Assembly (NCBI RefSeq): GCF_003670115.1
Contig: NZ_QQTY01000002.1
Coordinates: 558,001 to 622,000 of the forward strand
DNA length: 64,000 bases
Source: Natronorubrum halophilum
GTDB lineage: Archaea; Halobacteriota; Halobacteria; Halobacteriales; Natrialbaceae
Direction of reading: 5' to 3'
In this document: piece by piece, positions 1 through 8,472 of the stretch
Layout: every line of letters begins with the position of its first letter
How positions within the stretch are numbered: the stretch's first letter is position 1
The notes under the pieces: model-generated
Database searches by the model: none
Told to the model about the DNA's origin: nothing
What the model saw: the letters and a program-made list of their open reading frames with translations, nothing else
Translations under genes and position numbers: made by a program

Positions 1-59
1 CCAGAACGATTAGTATTGTCTGACGTACGTTTATGTGGACGGACGGACCCCTAGCAGAT

Positions 60-368
60 ATGTCGAAAAACCGCGTCGAGGAACTCGAAGCGACGGTTGC
101 GGAACTCGAGTCGACGGTAGAGGGACTCACGGACGAACTTGTCGAATCGAAGGAGCGCATTCGGGTTCTCGAGGCCGAACTCGATACCGAGACGCCGACC
201 CGCGTTCCGAAGCGGCGCACCGATAATGCGGACGCGGCGGACGTCGAAGAGACGCAGGAAGCGGCACCGGACGAGGTGGCCGAAGCGACCGCCGATGCGG
301 ACGTCGAAGAGGACGCGGCCCAGGACGAAGCGGAAGACTCAGGTAGCGACGACATTATTGTCGCATAA
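60..368 (+). CDS. Small acidic coiled-coil protein upstream of smc
   Basis: This predicted 102-residue protein starts at the ATG at 60; an in-frame ATG at 33 would add nine unconvincing residues. Residues 1-45 show a heptad-like pattern rich in Glu and Leu (VEELEATVAELESTVEGL), typical of a coiled coil. The rest is a very acidic, low-complexity tail ending in DDIIVA. It lies 80 bp upstream of smc on the same strand, so co-transcription and a link to chromosome organisation are plausible. That functional link is inference from position. Small proteins of this kind precede smc in other haloarchaea as far as I recall. No enzymatic motif is visible. Confidence 0.75.
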   Translation: MSKNRVEELEATVAELESTVEGLTDELVESKERIRVLEAELDTETPTRVPKRRTDNADAADVEETQEAAPDEVAEATADADVEEDAAQDEAEDSGSDDIIVA

Positions 369-448
369 CTACGTGGCGACGGCGCGGTCACGATCGATTC
401 GCGCTCGTCTCAGCCACGATCTCTGATGACGGAGGGCTCGCTAAGAGA

Positions 449-3400
449 ATGTATATCAAGGCACTCGTTCTGGACAATTTCAAGAGCTTCGGCCGCAAGA
501 CGAAGATCCCCTTCTACGAGGACTTCACGGTCGTCACCGGGCCGAACGGCTCCGGTAAGTCGAACATCATCGATGCCGTTCTCTTCGCGCTGGGGCTGGC
601 TCGCACCCGCGGCATTCGCGCCGAGAAACTGACCGATCTCATCTACAACCCCGGTCACGACGGCGGCGACGAGTCGTCGGGGCCGCGCGAGGCGACCGTC
701 GAAGTGATCCTCGACAACACGGACGAGACGCTCGAGCGCTCGCAGGTCGTCAACGCCGCCGGAAGCGAGGACATCGGCGATATCGACGAGATTCGCATCC
801 GTCGGCGGGTCAAGGAAACCGAGGACAACTACTACTCCTACTACTACCTCAACGACCGCTCGGTCAACCTCTCGGACATCCAGGACCTCCTCGCACAGGC
901 CGGCGTCACGCCGGAGGGGTACAACGTCGTCATGCAGGGCGACGTGACCGAGATCATCAACATGACGCCCCACGCGCGCCGGGAGATTATCGACGAGATC
1001 GCCGGCGTCGCCGAGTTCGACGCCAAAAAGGAGGACGCGTTCGAGGAACTCGAGATCGTCGAGGACCGGATCGACGAAGCCGAACTCCGGGTCGAGGAGA
1101 AACGCGATCGGCTCGCCCAACTCGAGGACGAACGGCAGACGGCCATGCGATACCGACGCCTCCGCCGCGAGAAGGAGGAGTACGAGGGCTACAAGAAGGC
1201 CAGCGAACTCGAGGAGAAACGCGAGGCGCTCGGGAACGCCGAGGATCGCGTCGAGAGCCTCGAGGACGAACTCGAGGGGCTCCAGCGCGAACTCGACGAG
1301 CGTCAGGGTACGGTCGTTCGCCTCCAGGAGGACCTCGAGGACTTAAACGCCGAAATCGAACGCAAGGGCGAGGACGAACAGCTCCGGATCAAAAGCGAGA
1401 TCGAGGAGATCAAAGGCGAGATCTCCCGACTCGAGGACAGGATCGAATCCAGCGAGGAACAGATCGAGGAGGCGGAGTCGAACCGCCGTGAGGCGTTCGT
1501 CCAGATCGACCGCAAACAGGAGCAGATCGAGGACCTCGACGGCGAGATGCGCGAGCACAAACTCGAGAAGGCCTCGATCAAAGGCGAGATTCAAGAACGC
1601 GAGCGTGAACGGGACGAACTCGAGGCCGAGATCGACGCCGTCGACACCGAATTCGACGAGTTGAAAGCCGACCTCGCGGAGCGCAAAGACGACCTCGAGG
1701 AGGCCAAAACGGCGAAAAACGACCTCCAGCGCGAGCAGGATCGCCTGCTAGACGAGGCGCGACGGCGATCGAACGCGATCAGCGAGAAAGAGGAGACGAT
1801 CGAGCAACGCCGCACGGAGCTTCCCGAAATCGAGAGCAAGCGCTCCGAACTCGAGCGGGAACTCGAGAAGGCGGAGAAGAATCGGACGAACATCGCGGGC
1901 GTCGTGGACGATCTCAAGGGCGAGAAGCGCCGCCTCCAGTCGGACGTCGACGATCTGGACGACGATATTCAGGCGAAACAACAGGAGTACGCCGAACTCG
2001 AGGCCAACGCGGGCGAGAGCGGCGACTCCTCGTTCGGTCGCGCCGTGACGACGATCCTCAACGCGGGGATCAACGGCGTTCACGGCGCGGTCGCCCAGCT
2101 CGGGACCGTCCCCGGCGAGTACGCCGTCGCCTGTGAGACCGCGGCGGGCGGTCGGCTCGCGAACGTGGTCGTCGACGACGACATCATCGGCCAGCAGTGT
2201 ATCGACCACCTCAAGTCGCGCAACGCGGGACGGGCGACGTTCCTGCCGATGACGGACATGAACCAGCGTCGGCTCCCGAACGCGCCGAGCGATCCCGGCG
2301 TCGTCGACTTCGCATACAACTTGGTCGAGTTCGACGGGCAGTACGGCGGCGTCTTTTCCTACGTGCTCGGCGACACGCTGGTCGTCGAGGATTTAGAGAC
2401 CGCCCGCTCGTACATGGGCGACTACCGGATGGTCACCCTCGACGGCGACCTGGTCGAGAAAAGCGGCGCGATGACCGGTGGCTCCGGCGGCGGTTCGCGC
2501 TACTCCTTTACCGGCGGCGGCGAGGGCCAACTCGAGCGCGTCGCCAAACAGATCACGGAGCTACAGGACGAACGCGAGAGTCTACGCGAGGAACTGCGGG
2601 GCGTCGAGGAGCGACTCGACGACGCCCGCGACCGGAAGACCGACGCGGCCGACGAGGTGCGCTCGATCGAGAGCGAGATCGAGAAACTCGACGATCAGCG
2701 CGATTCCATCGAGAGCGAGATCGAAACGCTCGAAAACGACCTCGAGGAGATCGAGGACGAACGCGAATCCGTCGACGAGCGGATGACCGAAATTTCCGCC
2801 GAGATCGAGGAACAGACGGCTGCGGTCGAGGAAATCGAGGCCGATATCGCGACCCTCGAGACCGAACTCGCCGACTCGAAGATCCCCGAACTGACCGAGC
2901 AGATCGAGACGCTCGAGGCCGAAATCGACGAGCGCGAGGACCGGATCGCCGATCTTGACGGGAAACTCAACGAACTGAGCCTCGAGAAGGAGTACGCCGA
3001 GGACGCGATCGAAGACCTTCACGACGATATCGAGACGGCCCAGAATCGCAAGGCGGAGCACGAGGATCGAATCGAGGAGTGCGAGGACGCGATCGAGGGC
3101 AAACGCGACGAACTCGAGGACAAACGCGAGGCCGTCGCGGACTTAGAGGAGGAACTCACCGAACTCAAGGCCGATCGAAGCGATCTCAAGGAGGAACTGT
3201 CCGAAGCGCGGACGAAACGCGACAAGCAACAGGATCAGGTCAACGCCGTCGAGAGCAAACTCGCGGACAATCGCAGCCGCGTGAGCGACCTCGAGTGGGA
3301 GATCGAGAGCCTGGAGTCCGAGGTCGGCGACTACGACCCCGAGGACGTACCGGATCACGAGACCGTCCTCGAGATGATCGACATCTTACAGGCCGACATG

Positions 3401-4033
3401 GAGGCGATGGAGCCGGTGAACATGCTCGCGATCGACGAGTACGACGAGGTCAGGGGCGATCTCGAGGAACTCGAGGACGCGAAGGCGACGCTGGTCGAGG
3501 AAGCCGAGGGAATCCGCGAGCGGATCGAGCACTACGAGACGCAGAAGAAACGGACGTTTATGGACTCCTACGAGGCGATCGCCGCACACTTTACGGAGAT
3601 CTTCGAGAAGCTCTCGGAGGGGACCGGGACGCTCCATCTGGAAAACGAGGAGGATCCGTTCGACGGCGGGCTGACGATGAAGGCTCAGCCGGGCGACAAG
3701 CCGATTCAGCGCCTGGACGCGATGTCCGGCGGCGAGAAGTCCCTGACGGCGCTGGCGTTCATCTTCGGGATCCAGCGCCACAATCCGGCACCGTTCTACG
3801 CGTTAGACGAGGTCGACGCCTTCCTCGACGCCGTCAACGCCGAGCGGATCGGCCAGATGGTCGACGAACTCTCCGAGAAGGCGCAGTTCGTCGTCGTCTC
3901 ACACCGCTCGGCCATGCTCGATCGTTCCGAGCGAGCGATCGGCGTGACGATGCAACAGGACAACGTGAGCGCGGTGACGGGAATCGACCTGAGCAACGAG
4001 GGTGATGGTGAGGAGGTGCCGGCGAGTGACTAG
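449..4033 (+). CDS. smc: Chromosome segregation protein SMC
   Basis: This 1,194-residue protein is the ATPase of the condensin-like SMC-kleisin complex that compacts and segregates chromosomes. The N-terminal head has Walker A GPNGSGKSN at residues 31-39. Two long coiled coils flank a hinge at roughly 527-680, which contains the Gly-rich GGSGGGS stretch. The C-terminal head has the ABC signature MSGGEKS near residue 1,090 and Walker B ALDEVDAF near 1,118. The length is normal for the family. The stop codon overlaps the start of scpA, its kleisin partner, which indicates one operon. No key residue is missing. Confidence 0.98.
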   Translation: MYIKALVLDNFKSFGRKTKIPFYEDFTVVTGPNGSGKSNIIDAVLFALGLARTRGIRAEKLTDLIYNPGHDGGDESSGPREATVEVILDNTDETLERSQVVNAAGSEDIGDIDEIRIRRRVKETEDNYYSYYYLNDRSVNLSDIQDLLAQAGVTPEGYNVVMQGDVTEIINMTPHARREIIDEIAGVAEFDAKKEDAFEELEIVEDRIDEAELRVEEKRDRLAQLEDERQTAMRYRRLRREKEEYEGYKKASELEEKREALGNAEDRVESLEDELEGLQRELDERQGTVVRLQEDLEDLNAEIERKGEDEQLRIKSEIEEIKGEISRLEDRIESSEEQIEEAESNRREAFVQIDRKQEQIEDLDGEMREHKLEKASIKGEIQERERERDELEAEIDAVDTEFDELKADLAERKDDLEEAKTAKNDLQREQDRLLDEARRRSNAISEKEETIEQRRTELPEIESKRSELERELEKAEKNRTNIAGVVDDLKGEKRRLQSDVDDLDDDIQAKQQEYAELEANAGESGDSSFGRAVTTILNAGINGVHGAVAQLGTVPGEYAVACETAAGGRLANVVVDDDIIGQQCIDHLKSRNAGRATFLPMTDMNQRRLPNAPSDPGVVDFAYNLVEFDGQYGGVFSYVLGDTLVVEDLETARSYMGDYRMVTLDGDLVEKSGAMTGGSGGGSRYSFTGGGEGQLERVAKQITELQDERESLREELRGVEERLDDARDRKTDAADEVRSIESEIEKLDDQRDSIESEIETLENDLEEIEDERESVDERMTEISAEIEEQTAAVEEIEADIATLETELADSKIPELTEQIETLEAEIDEREDRIADLDGKLNELSLEKEYAEDAIEDLHDDIETAQNRKAEHEDRIEECEDAIEGKRDELEDKREAVADLEEELTELKADRSDLKEELSEARTKRDKQQDQVNAVESKLADNRSRVSDLEWEIESLESEVGDYDPEDVPDHETVLEMIDILQADMEAMEPVNMLAIDEYDEVRGDLEELEDAKATLVEEAEGIRERIEHYETQKKRTFMDSYEAIAAHFTEIFEKLSEGTGTLHLENEEDPFDGGLTMKAQPGDKPIQRLDAMSGGEKSLTALAFIFGIQRHNPAPFYALDEVDAFLDAVNAERIGQMVDELSEKAQFVVVSHRSAMLDRSERAIGVTMQQDNVSAVTGIDLSNEGDGEEVPASD

Positions 4034-5165
4034 CGAGTCGCGCAGCGACTCGGAAGAGTCGAGCGAATCGCGGCGCTACGCGCCGCGGAAACGCGAACGG
4101 GGAGCGACGCGACCCGTGAGCGGGGAGTGTACCGATCCGCGAGGAGATCAGAGCGAGGAGATTCGAACCGATGGCGGCGACGACATTCCGCTGAACATCG
4201 CCGGCCACGACGACCGCGACCGCCCGGGAGAGTCGAACGCGGAGTCCGACGCCGACTCGAGCGGCGACCGGCGAGAGCCGGAGTCGACGGAGTCGGTCCT
4301 CGAGTTTTCGGAAGGCGACGAGATCGACCTGGGGGACGACGACGGCGCGGACGACGAGGACGAAGTCGAACCCGTCGAACTGCTGGTCCAACTCGCCAAA
4401 AACGGGGAGATCGATCCGTGGGATATCGACATCGTCGCGGTGACGGACAAGTTCCTCGAGATCCTGGACGACGCCGACCTGCGGACGTCGGGACGGGCGC
4501 TGTTCTACGCGAGCGTCCTCCTCCGGATGAAGAGCGACGAACTGTTCGCCCCGGACGAACCCGAAGAGGCGGAACTGCCGCCCTGGGAGGCCCCCTTCGC
4601 GGACGACGGAGCGATGGACGGCGACGGAGACGGCGGCTCGGTACCCGGATTCGACCCCGTCGAAGGACTCGAGGCGGAGATGGAGCGTCGCCTCGAGCGC
4701 AAACAGGCCCGGGGCAAGCCGGAGACGCTCGACGAACTGGTCAGGGAACTGCGAAGCGCCGAGCGCGGCACGCGGTGGAAGGAGTCCCGGAGTTACGACA
4801 CGAGCGACTCCCCGCGCGGGTACGACCGCGGGATGCAGGAGCTGAACTACCACTCGGGGGACGATTTCCGGGTCGACGACGAGCCGACGAGCGACGACGT
4901 CACGCACACGACCCACGAGGAGGACATCGAGACGGTCATCGAGGACGTCGAAGCCGAACTCGAGGGGCAGTACGAGCAGGGCCGCGAAGAGGTGCTGTAC
5001 GCCGAAATCGAGGCGGTCGGCGGGACGCGCGTGATGACGTACCTGGCGCTGCTCTTTCTCGCCCACCGGGGTCGGGTCCGCCTCGAGCAGGACGAACTGT
5101 TCGGCGATCTCTGGGTCCAGGATACGACGGTGGAGCGGGAGCCGAGCGAGGCGGTCGCCGACTGA
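4026..5165 (+). CDS. scpA: Segregation and condensation protein A (kleisin)
   Basis: ScpA is the kleisin that bridges the SMC heads. The core (PVELLVQLAKNGEIDPWDIDIVAVTDKFLEI in part, about residues 115-150) is characteristic, and the C-terminal winged helix (TYLALLFLAHRGRVRLEQDELFGD in part) is intact. I prefer the GTG at 4026, inside the smc stop region (379 residues); an ATG at 4002 is possible. The first ~95 residues are low-complexity and Ser/Arg/Glu-rich, and at the DNA level consist of palindromic repeats (4034-4121) related to intergenic repeats elsewhere in the window. They look like an acquired N-terminal extension. The kleisin call is firm; the true start is uncertain. Confidence 0.92.
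   Translation: MTSESRSDSEESSESRRYAPRKRERGATRPVSGECTDPRGDQSEEIRTDGGDDIPLNIAGHDDRDRPGESNAESDADSSGDRREPESTESVLEFSEGDEIDLGDDDGADDEDEVEPVELLVQLAKNGEIDPWDIDIVAVTDKFLEILDDADLRTSGRALFYASVLLRMKSDELFAPDEPEEAELPPWEAPFADDGAMDGDGDGGSVPGFDPVEGLEAEMERRLERKQARGKPETLDELVRELRSAERGTRWKESRSYDTSDSPRGYDRGMQELNYHSGDDFRVDDEPTSDDVTHTTHEEDIETVIEDVEAELEGQYEQGREEVLYAEIEAVGGTRVMTYLALLFLAHRGRVRLEQDELFGDLWVQDTTVEREPSEAVAD
4034..4121. repeat. Palindrome-rich repeat block inside the 5' end of scpA
   Basis: Three inverted repeats are packed in 88 bp: CGAGTCGC-GCA-GCGACTCG at 4034-4052, CGGCGC-TAC-GCGCCG at 4071-4085, and a GCGAACGGG...CCCGTGAGC unit at 4093-4121. The 15-mer CCGCGGAAACGCGAA (4083-4097) recurs exactly at 18342-18356. 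The block is translated as part of the scpA N-terminus. It belongs to the same repeat family as the blocks at 18311-18413 and 57481-57515. Confidence 0.75.
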
Positions 5166-5313
5166 CCCGACGGCGAACCTGCCACAAACGGTTACCGAAC
5201 GCCGCGCGCGGACGGAGGCGAGCCCCGAAGAGGGCGACACCGAACTCGTCCGCCGCGTCGATCTACACGACGAGACGACCGCACCCGAAATCGGGCGAGT
5301 CTTCGACAAATAG
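5164..5313 (+). pseudogene. Possible orphan C-terminal reading frame after scpA
   Basis: Directly after the scpA stop, the +1 frame reads about 49 codons without a stop to TAG at 5311-5313. The translation looks protein-like (TELVRRVDLHDETTAPEIG), with acidic composition and haloarchaeal codon use. I find no ATG or GTG start in this frame and no continuation upstream. It could be the remnant of a small gene that followed scpA, a gene with a damaged start, or chance. Comparison with scpA downstream regions in relatives would decide. Confidence 0.25.
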
Positions 5314-5371
5314 TGGTTGAAGATATCATATCTCACGGGTAATAAAGTAGATCGAGCGATAGTGTTCGTCT

Positions 5372-6823
5372 ATGTCCTCCGGTGAGTTGACGGACGAGGG
5401 GACCCTCACGGAGGGACCGCTCGTCCGACCGATGTTCAGGCTGGCCTGGCCGCTCGTGGTCATCCAGTTGTTGCAGGTCGCCTACAACGTCGGTGACACC
5501 TTTTGGCTCGGTGCGCTCTCGCCCGACGCCGTCGGTGCGGTGAGCCTCGCTTTTCCGCTCCTCTTCCTCGTGATCGCGGTCGGCGGCGGTTTCACGACGG
5601 CCGGCGCGATCTTGATCGCCCAGCACACGGGCGCTGAAAGCGGCGAGGGCGGTCTGATCGCCGGCCAAACGATCTCGTTCGTTTCGCTGGTCGCGATCGG
5701 TCTCGGTATCGTGGGCTATGTTGCGACCGATCCGATGCTCGCCGTGTTACCCGCCGATCCCGACACGCAGGCCGCGATCATCCCGCTCGCCGCCGACTAC
5801 CTGAAGATTTTCTTCCTCGGGGTTCCCTTCGTGTTCGGCTTTTTCGTCTTCGCCGCGCTCATGCGGGGCTACGGCAACACCCGCGCGCCGATGCGGGTGA
5901 TGATCATCAGCGTCGTGATCAACCTCGTGGTCGACCCGCTGCTCATCTTCGGCGTCGGTCCGCTGCCCCACCTCGGAATCGCGGGCGCTGCCGTCGCGAC
6001 CGTCTTCTCGAGAGGGATCGCGACGGCGGTCGGGTTCTATCTGCTGTACTACACGGACGTCGGTCCCGACATCCGGACGGAGCATCTAGTCCCGCGCTTC
6101 GAGTACGTTTCCAGGATCACCCGACTCGGCGTGCCCACGGCGCTCGAGCAGTCGATGACGGCGATGGCGTTGGTCGCGATGACGGCGATGGTCGTCACCT
6201 TCCCCCCGGCGGTCGTAGCGGCCTACGGGCTGGGTAACCGGCTGATTTCGCTCGCGTTCCTGCCGGCGATGGGAATGGGACAGGCGACGGACTCGATCAT
6301 CGGCCAGAACCTCGGCGCTGGCAGACCGGACCGGGCGGCGAAAGCCACGTGGATCGGCGCGGGCGTCGTCGCCGGGATCATGGCCGTCGCCGGCGCACTC
6401 GCCCTCCTCTTTCCGGAACCGTTCGTCTCGGTGTTCGTCACGGCGGACGAGGTGGGTCGAGCCGAGACGATCGAGTACGGGGTGACGTATCTCCGTTTCG
6501 CCGCGTTCGCGTTCGTCTTCATGGGCGTCATGCAGGTGATTCAGGGGGCGTTCCGGGGCGCCGGGAACACGAAGACCGCGCTCGTGTTCGCCGTCCTGGG
6601 GCTGTGGCTGGTTCGCGTGCCCGTCACCTACTACCTGATCTTCGTCGCCGGGTGGGGGACGACGGGGATCTGGACGGGCGTCGTTCTCGGCGACATCGTC
6701 GGCGCAGTCGCCGCCGTCGCCTGGTTCTCCCGCGGGACGTGGAAGGAGTCGCTGCTCGACGACGACGAGGAACCGGACGCGGAACCGGTCGACTCGAGCG
6801 AGACGGAAACCCTCGCGGAGTGA
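5372..6823 (+). CDS. MATE family multidrug/cation efflux transporter
   Basis: This 483-residue integral membrane protein has the MATE pattern of about 12 hydrophobic helices in two related halves. The N-terminal half opens with MFRLAWPLVVIQLLQVAYN and the family motif GDTFWLGALSPDAVGAVS. The second half repeats the pattern around PTALEQSMTAMAL and contains GAFRGAGNTKTAL. MATE proteins export cationic drugs or metabolites using Na+ or H+ gradients; the substrate cannot be told here. The C-terminal tail is acidic and cytoplasmic. The ATG at 5372 follows an AT-rich stretch (about 5330-5350) likely to be the promoter. It is monocistronic. Confidence 0.95.
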   Translation: MSSGELTDEGTLTEGPLVRPMFRLAWPLVVIQLLQVAYNVGDTFWLGALSPDAVGAVSLAFPLLFLVIAVGGGFTTAGAILIAQHTGAESGEGGLIAGQTISFVSLVAIGLGIVGYVATDPMLAVLPADPDTQAAIIPLAADYLKIFFLGVPFVFGFFVFAALMRGYGNTRAPMRVMIISVVINLVVDPLLIFGVGPLPHLGIAGAAVATVFSRGIATAVGFYLLYYTDVGPDIRTEHLVPRFEYVSRITRLGVPTALEQSMTAMALVAMTAMVVTFPPAVVAAYGLGNRLISLAFLPAMGMGQATDSIIGQNLGAGRPDRAAKATWIGAGVVAGIMAVAGALALLFPEPFVSVFVTADEVGRAETIEYGVTYLRFAAFAFVFMGVMQVIQGAFRGAGNTKTALVFAVLGLWLVRVPVTYYLIFVAGWGTTGIWTGVVLGDIVGAVAAVAWFSRGTWKESLLDDDEEPDAEPVDSSETETLAE

Positions 6824-6883
6824 CGAGTTGCAGTTGTTACGACGGACGAAGAGTTAACGGATTGTGGCCGGTATCAACCGGCA

Positions 6884-7503
6884 ATGGTCGACAAAGACGC
6901 CGTTCGTCGGGGGTACGATGACCTGGGGAAACGTACGCCGCACAGCGGTCCGCGGACGATCCGGAGATGGACGTCCTCGCGGCGCTTCTCGACTCGCTTC
7001 CGAACTCGGCGACGATCCTCGATGCCGGTTGCGGACAGGGGACGCCGGTTCTGGCGCGAGTCTGCGACTCCGGAAGTGCGGTCGGCGTCGATTTCTCGCG
7101 CGGGCAACTGAACTTGGCCGCGACGAACGCCCCGTCGGCGGCCCTCGTCCGAGGGGACATGACGACGCTTCCGTTCCGCGACGACGCCTTCGACGCCATG
7201 ATCGCCTTCCACTCGCTGATTCACGTGCCGGTCGACGAGCACCGGGCGGTCCTCGACGAGTTCGCGCGACTCTTGAGCCCCGGCGGGCGAGTACTGCTCT
7301 CCGAGGGCACCGAGGCGTGGACCGGCGAGAATCCGGACTGGCTCGGAACCGGCGTCGAGATGCAGTGGCACATCGCCGGCGCGGAGGCGACGCGAACGCA
7401 GTTGCGAGACGCCGGATTCGCGGTCGTCAACGAACGGGACGTTACCCACACGTTAGGCGCGGACGAGCGCTGGCGTTACTTCTTCGGTCGACTCGAGGAA
7501 TAG
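6884..7503 (+). pseudogene. Class I SAM-dependent methyltransferase with apparent frameshift
   Basis: The intact part (frame from 6967) has SAM motif I ILDAGCGQGTPVL and the post-motif DAMIAFHSLIHVP, typical of class I methyltransferases. The expected N-terminus MVDKDAVRRGYDDLG begins at the ATG at 6884 but lies in another frame. After the four-G run at 6925-6928, the correct frame reads ETYAAQRSADDPEMDV. One extra G would join the two into about 206 residues. This is either a sequencing indel, a recent null mutation or, less likely, a functional start at the internal ATG 6967. The substrate is unknown. Confidence 0.8.
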
Positions 7504-7563
7504 CCGGCGGCTGACCCCAGCGCGTCTCGAGCCGAGGACGCGACACGAGAGAAGGCGAGCGAG

Positions 7564-7578
7564 CGACGCTACGCGTCG
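7564..7578. repeat. TAC-loop mini-hairpin at phosphoribosyltransferase stop codon
   Basis: CGACGC-TAC-GCGTCG is a perfect 6-bp stem with a TAC loop, overlapping the stop codon of the minus-strand gene. The same design occurs as CGGCGC-TAC-GCGCCG at 4071-4085 and, in the opposite orientation, at 12781-12793. It may act as a terminator or belong to the repeat family. Confidence 0.5.
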
Positions 7579-8267
7579 ACCAGTTTCCACTCGCCGGGTC
7601 CGGCCGACTCGAGTACCGCGCGTCGCTCCATCTCGTTCAACACTTCTGGAACCCGGTCCGGCTGGGCGATTTCCATCTCGATGCGTTCGATGCCGTGGAA
7701 TTCGGCGAGATAGTGGCGGATCTCCTCCTGCGTGAACGTCCCCTGGTCGGCTTGGTCCATGACGCTCGAGATGAGATCGACCATGTCCTCGATGAAGTTC
7801 CACGGGTAGACGATCCACGTCCACTCCTCGAGGCGTTCGCCGACGTAGTCCGGCTGGTAGTCGCTGGTTCCGAGCAGTTGCAACGTCGCGGTGCGAACCT
7901 CGCCGGCGTCGCGGTCGGTGACGTACTCGTGGGCCCGCTCGATGGAGCCGCCGGTGTCGGCGATGTCGTCGATGATGAGCACGTCTTTCCCCTCGACGCT
8001 GCCCTCCGGCATCGGGTAGCGGACGGAGGGCTCGCCGCTCTTTTCGGCGGTTCCGACGTAGTGTTCCATCTTCAGGCTCGTCAGATCGTCCAGGCCGAGG
8101 AAGTCACAGAGACACCGGCCCGCGAACCAGCCCCCGCGGGCGAGGGCGACGACGACATCGGGTTCGAACGAGTCGCCTCGAACCTCGTCGCGGACGTCGC
8201 GACAGAGGCCGTAAATATACTCCCACGTGGTGATCGTACAGTCAAAATCGTCCGGTAGATCGGACAT
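7569..8267 (-). CDS. Phosphoribosyltransferase family protein (purine PRTase-like)
   Basis: This 232-residue protein has the type I phosphoribosyltransferase PRPP loop VLIIDDIADTGGS at about residues 96-108, plus ALARGGWFAG near 41-50 for the substrate pocket. It probably converts a purine base and PRPP to the nucleotide in salvage, but the base is not determinable. The C-terminal ~80 residues (from about 150) extend beyond the minimal PRTase domain and may form a helical or winged domain. It is transcribed divergently from the uppP homologue, with a 16-bp palindrome in the shared promoter. A TAC-loop mini-hairpin (7564-7578) overlaps its stop codon. Confidence 0.9.
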   Translation of the reverse strand: MSDLPDDFDCTITTWEYIYGLCRDVRDEVRGDSFEPDVVVALARGGWFAGRCLCDFLGLDDLTSLKMEHYVGTAEKSGEPSVRYPMPEGSVEGKDVLIIDDIADTGGSIERAHEYVTDRDAGEVRTATLQLLGTSDYQPDYVGERLEEWTWIVYPWNFIEDMVDLISSVMDQADQGTFTQEEIRHYLAEFHGIERIEMEIAQPDRVPEVLNEMERRAVLESAGPGEWKLVDA

Positions 8268-8381
8268 CTATTGCACCTACTCGAGGGAGGGAGCGCGGCC
8301 CTCATAAGTCGGCTGGAACCGGGCTGTGCTCACTCCGCGTGAAGCACCCACAACATGACCGTTCGTGGCAGTACACGATAA

Positions 8382-8397
8382 CGGACGATATCGTCCG
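8382..8397. promoter_or_regulatory. 16-bp perfect palindrome in divergent promoter region
   Basis: CGGACGATATCGTCCG is a perfect palindrome in the 205-bp space between the divergent phosphoribosyltransferase and uppP genes. A further half-site, TATCGTCC, follows at 8401-8408. This is the usual form of an operator for a dimeric regulator. The regulator is unknown, and no regulator gene is adjacent. Confidence 0.5.
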
Positions 8398-8472
8398 CTC
8401 TATCGTCCCACAGGCGTCTATGAGAACGTTTAATCCGTTGTCCTGTACAGTGTGCGTACACCGTTGGTGTCG

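Noticed and set aside
4127-5320. 397-residue Arg-rich plus-strand frame over scpA
   Set aside because: It is an alternate frame of scpA with unnatural Arg/Gly composition.
3834-5336. 500-residue minus-strand open frame
   Set aside because: It is a shadow of scpA and the end of smc.
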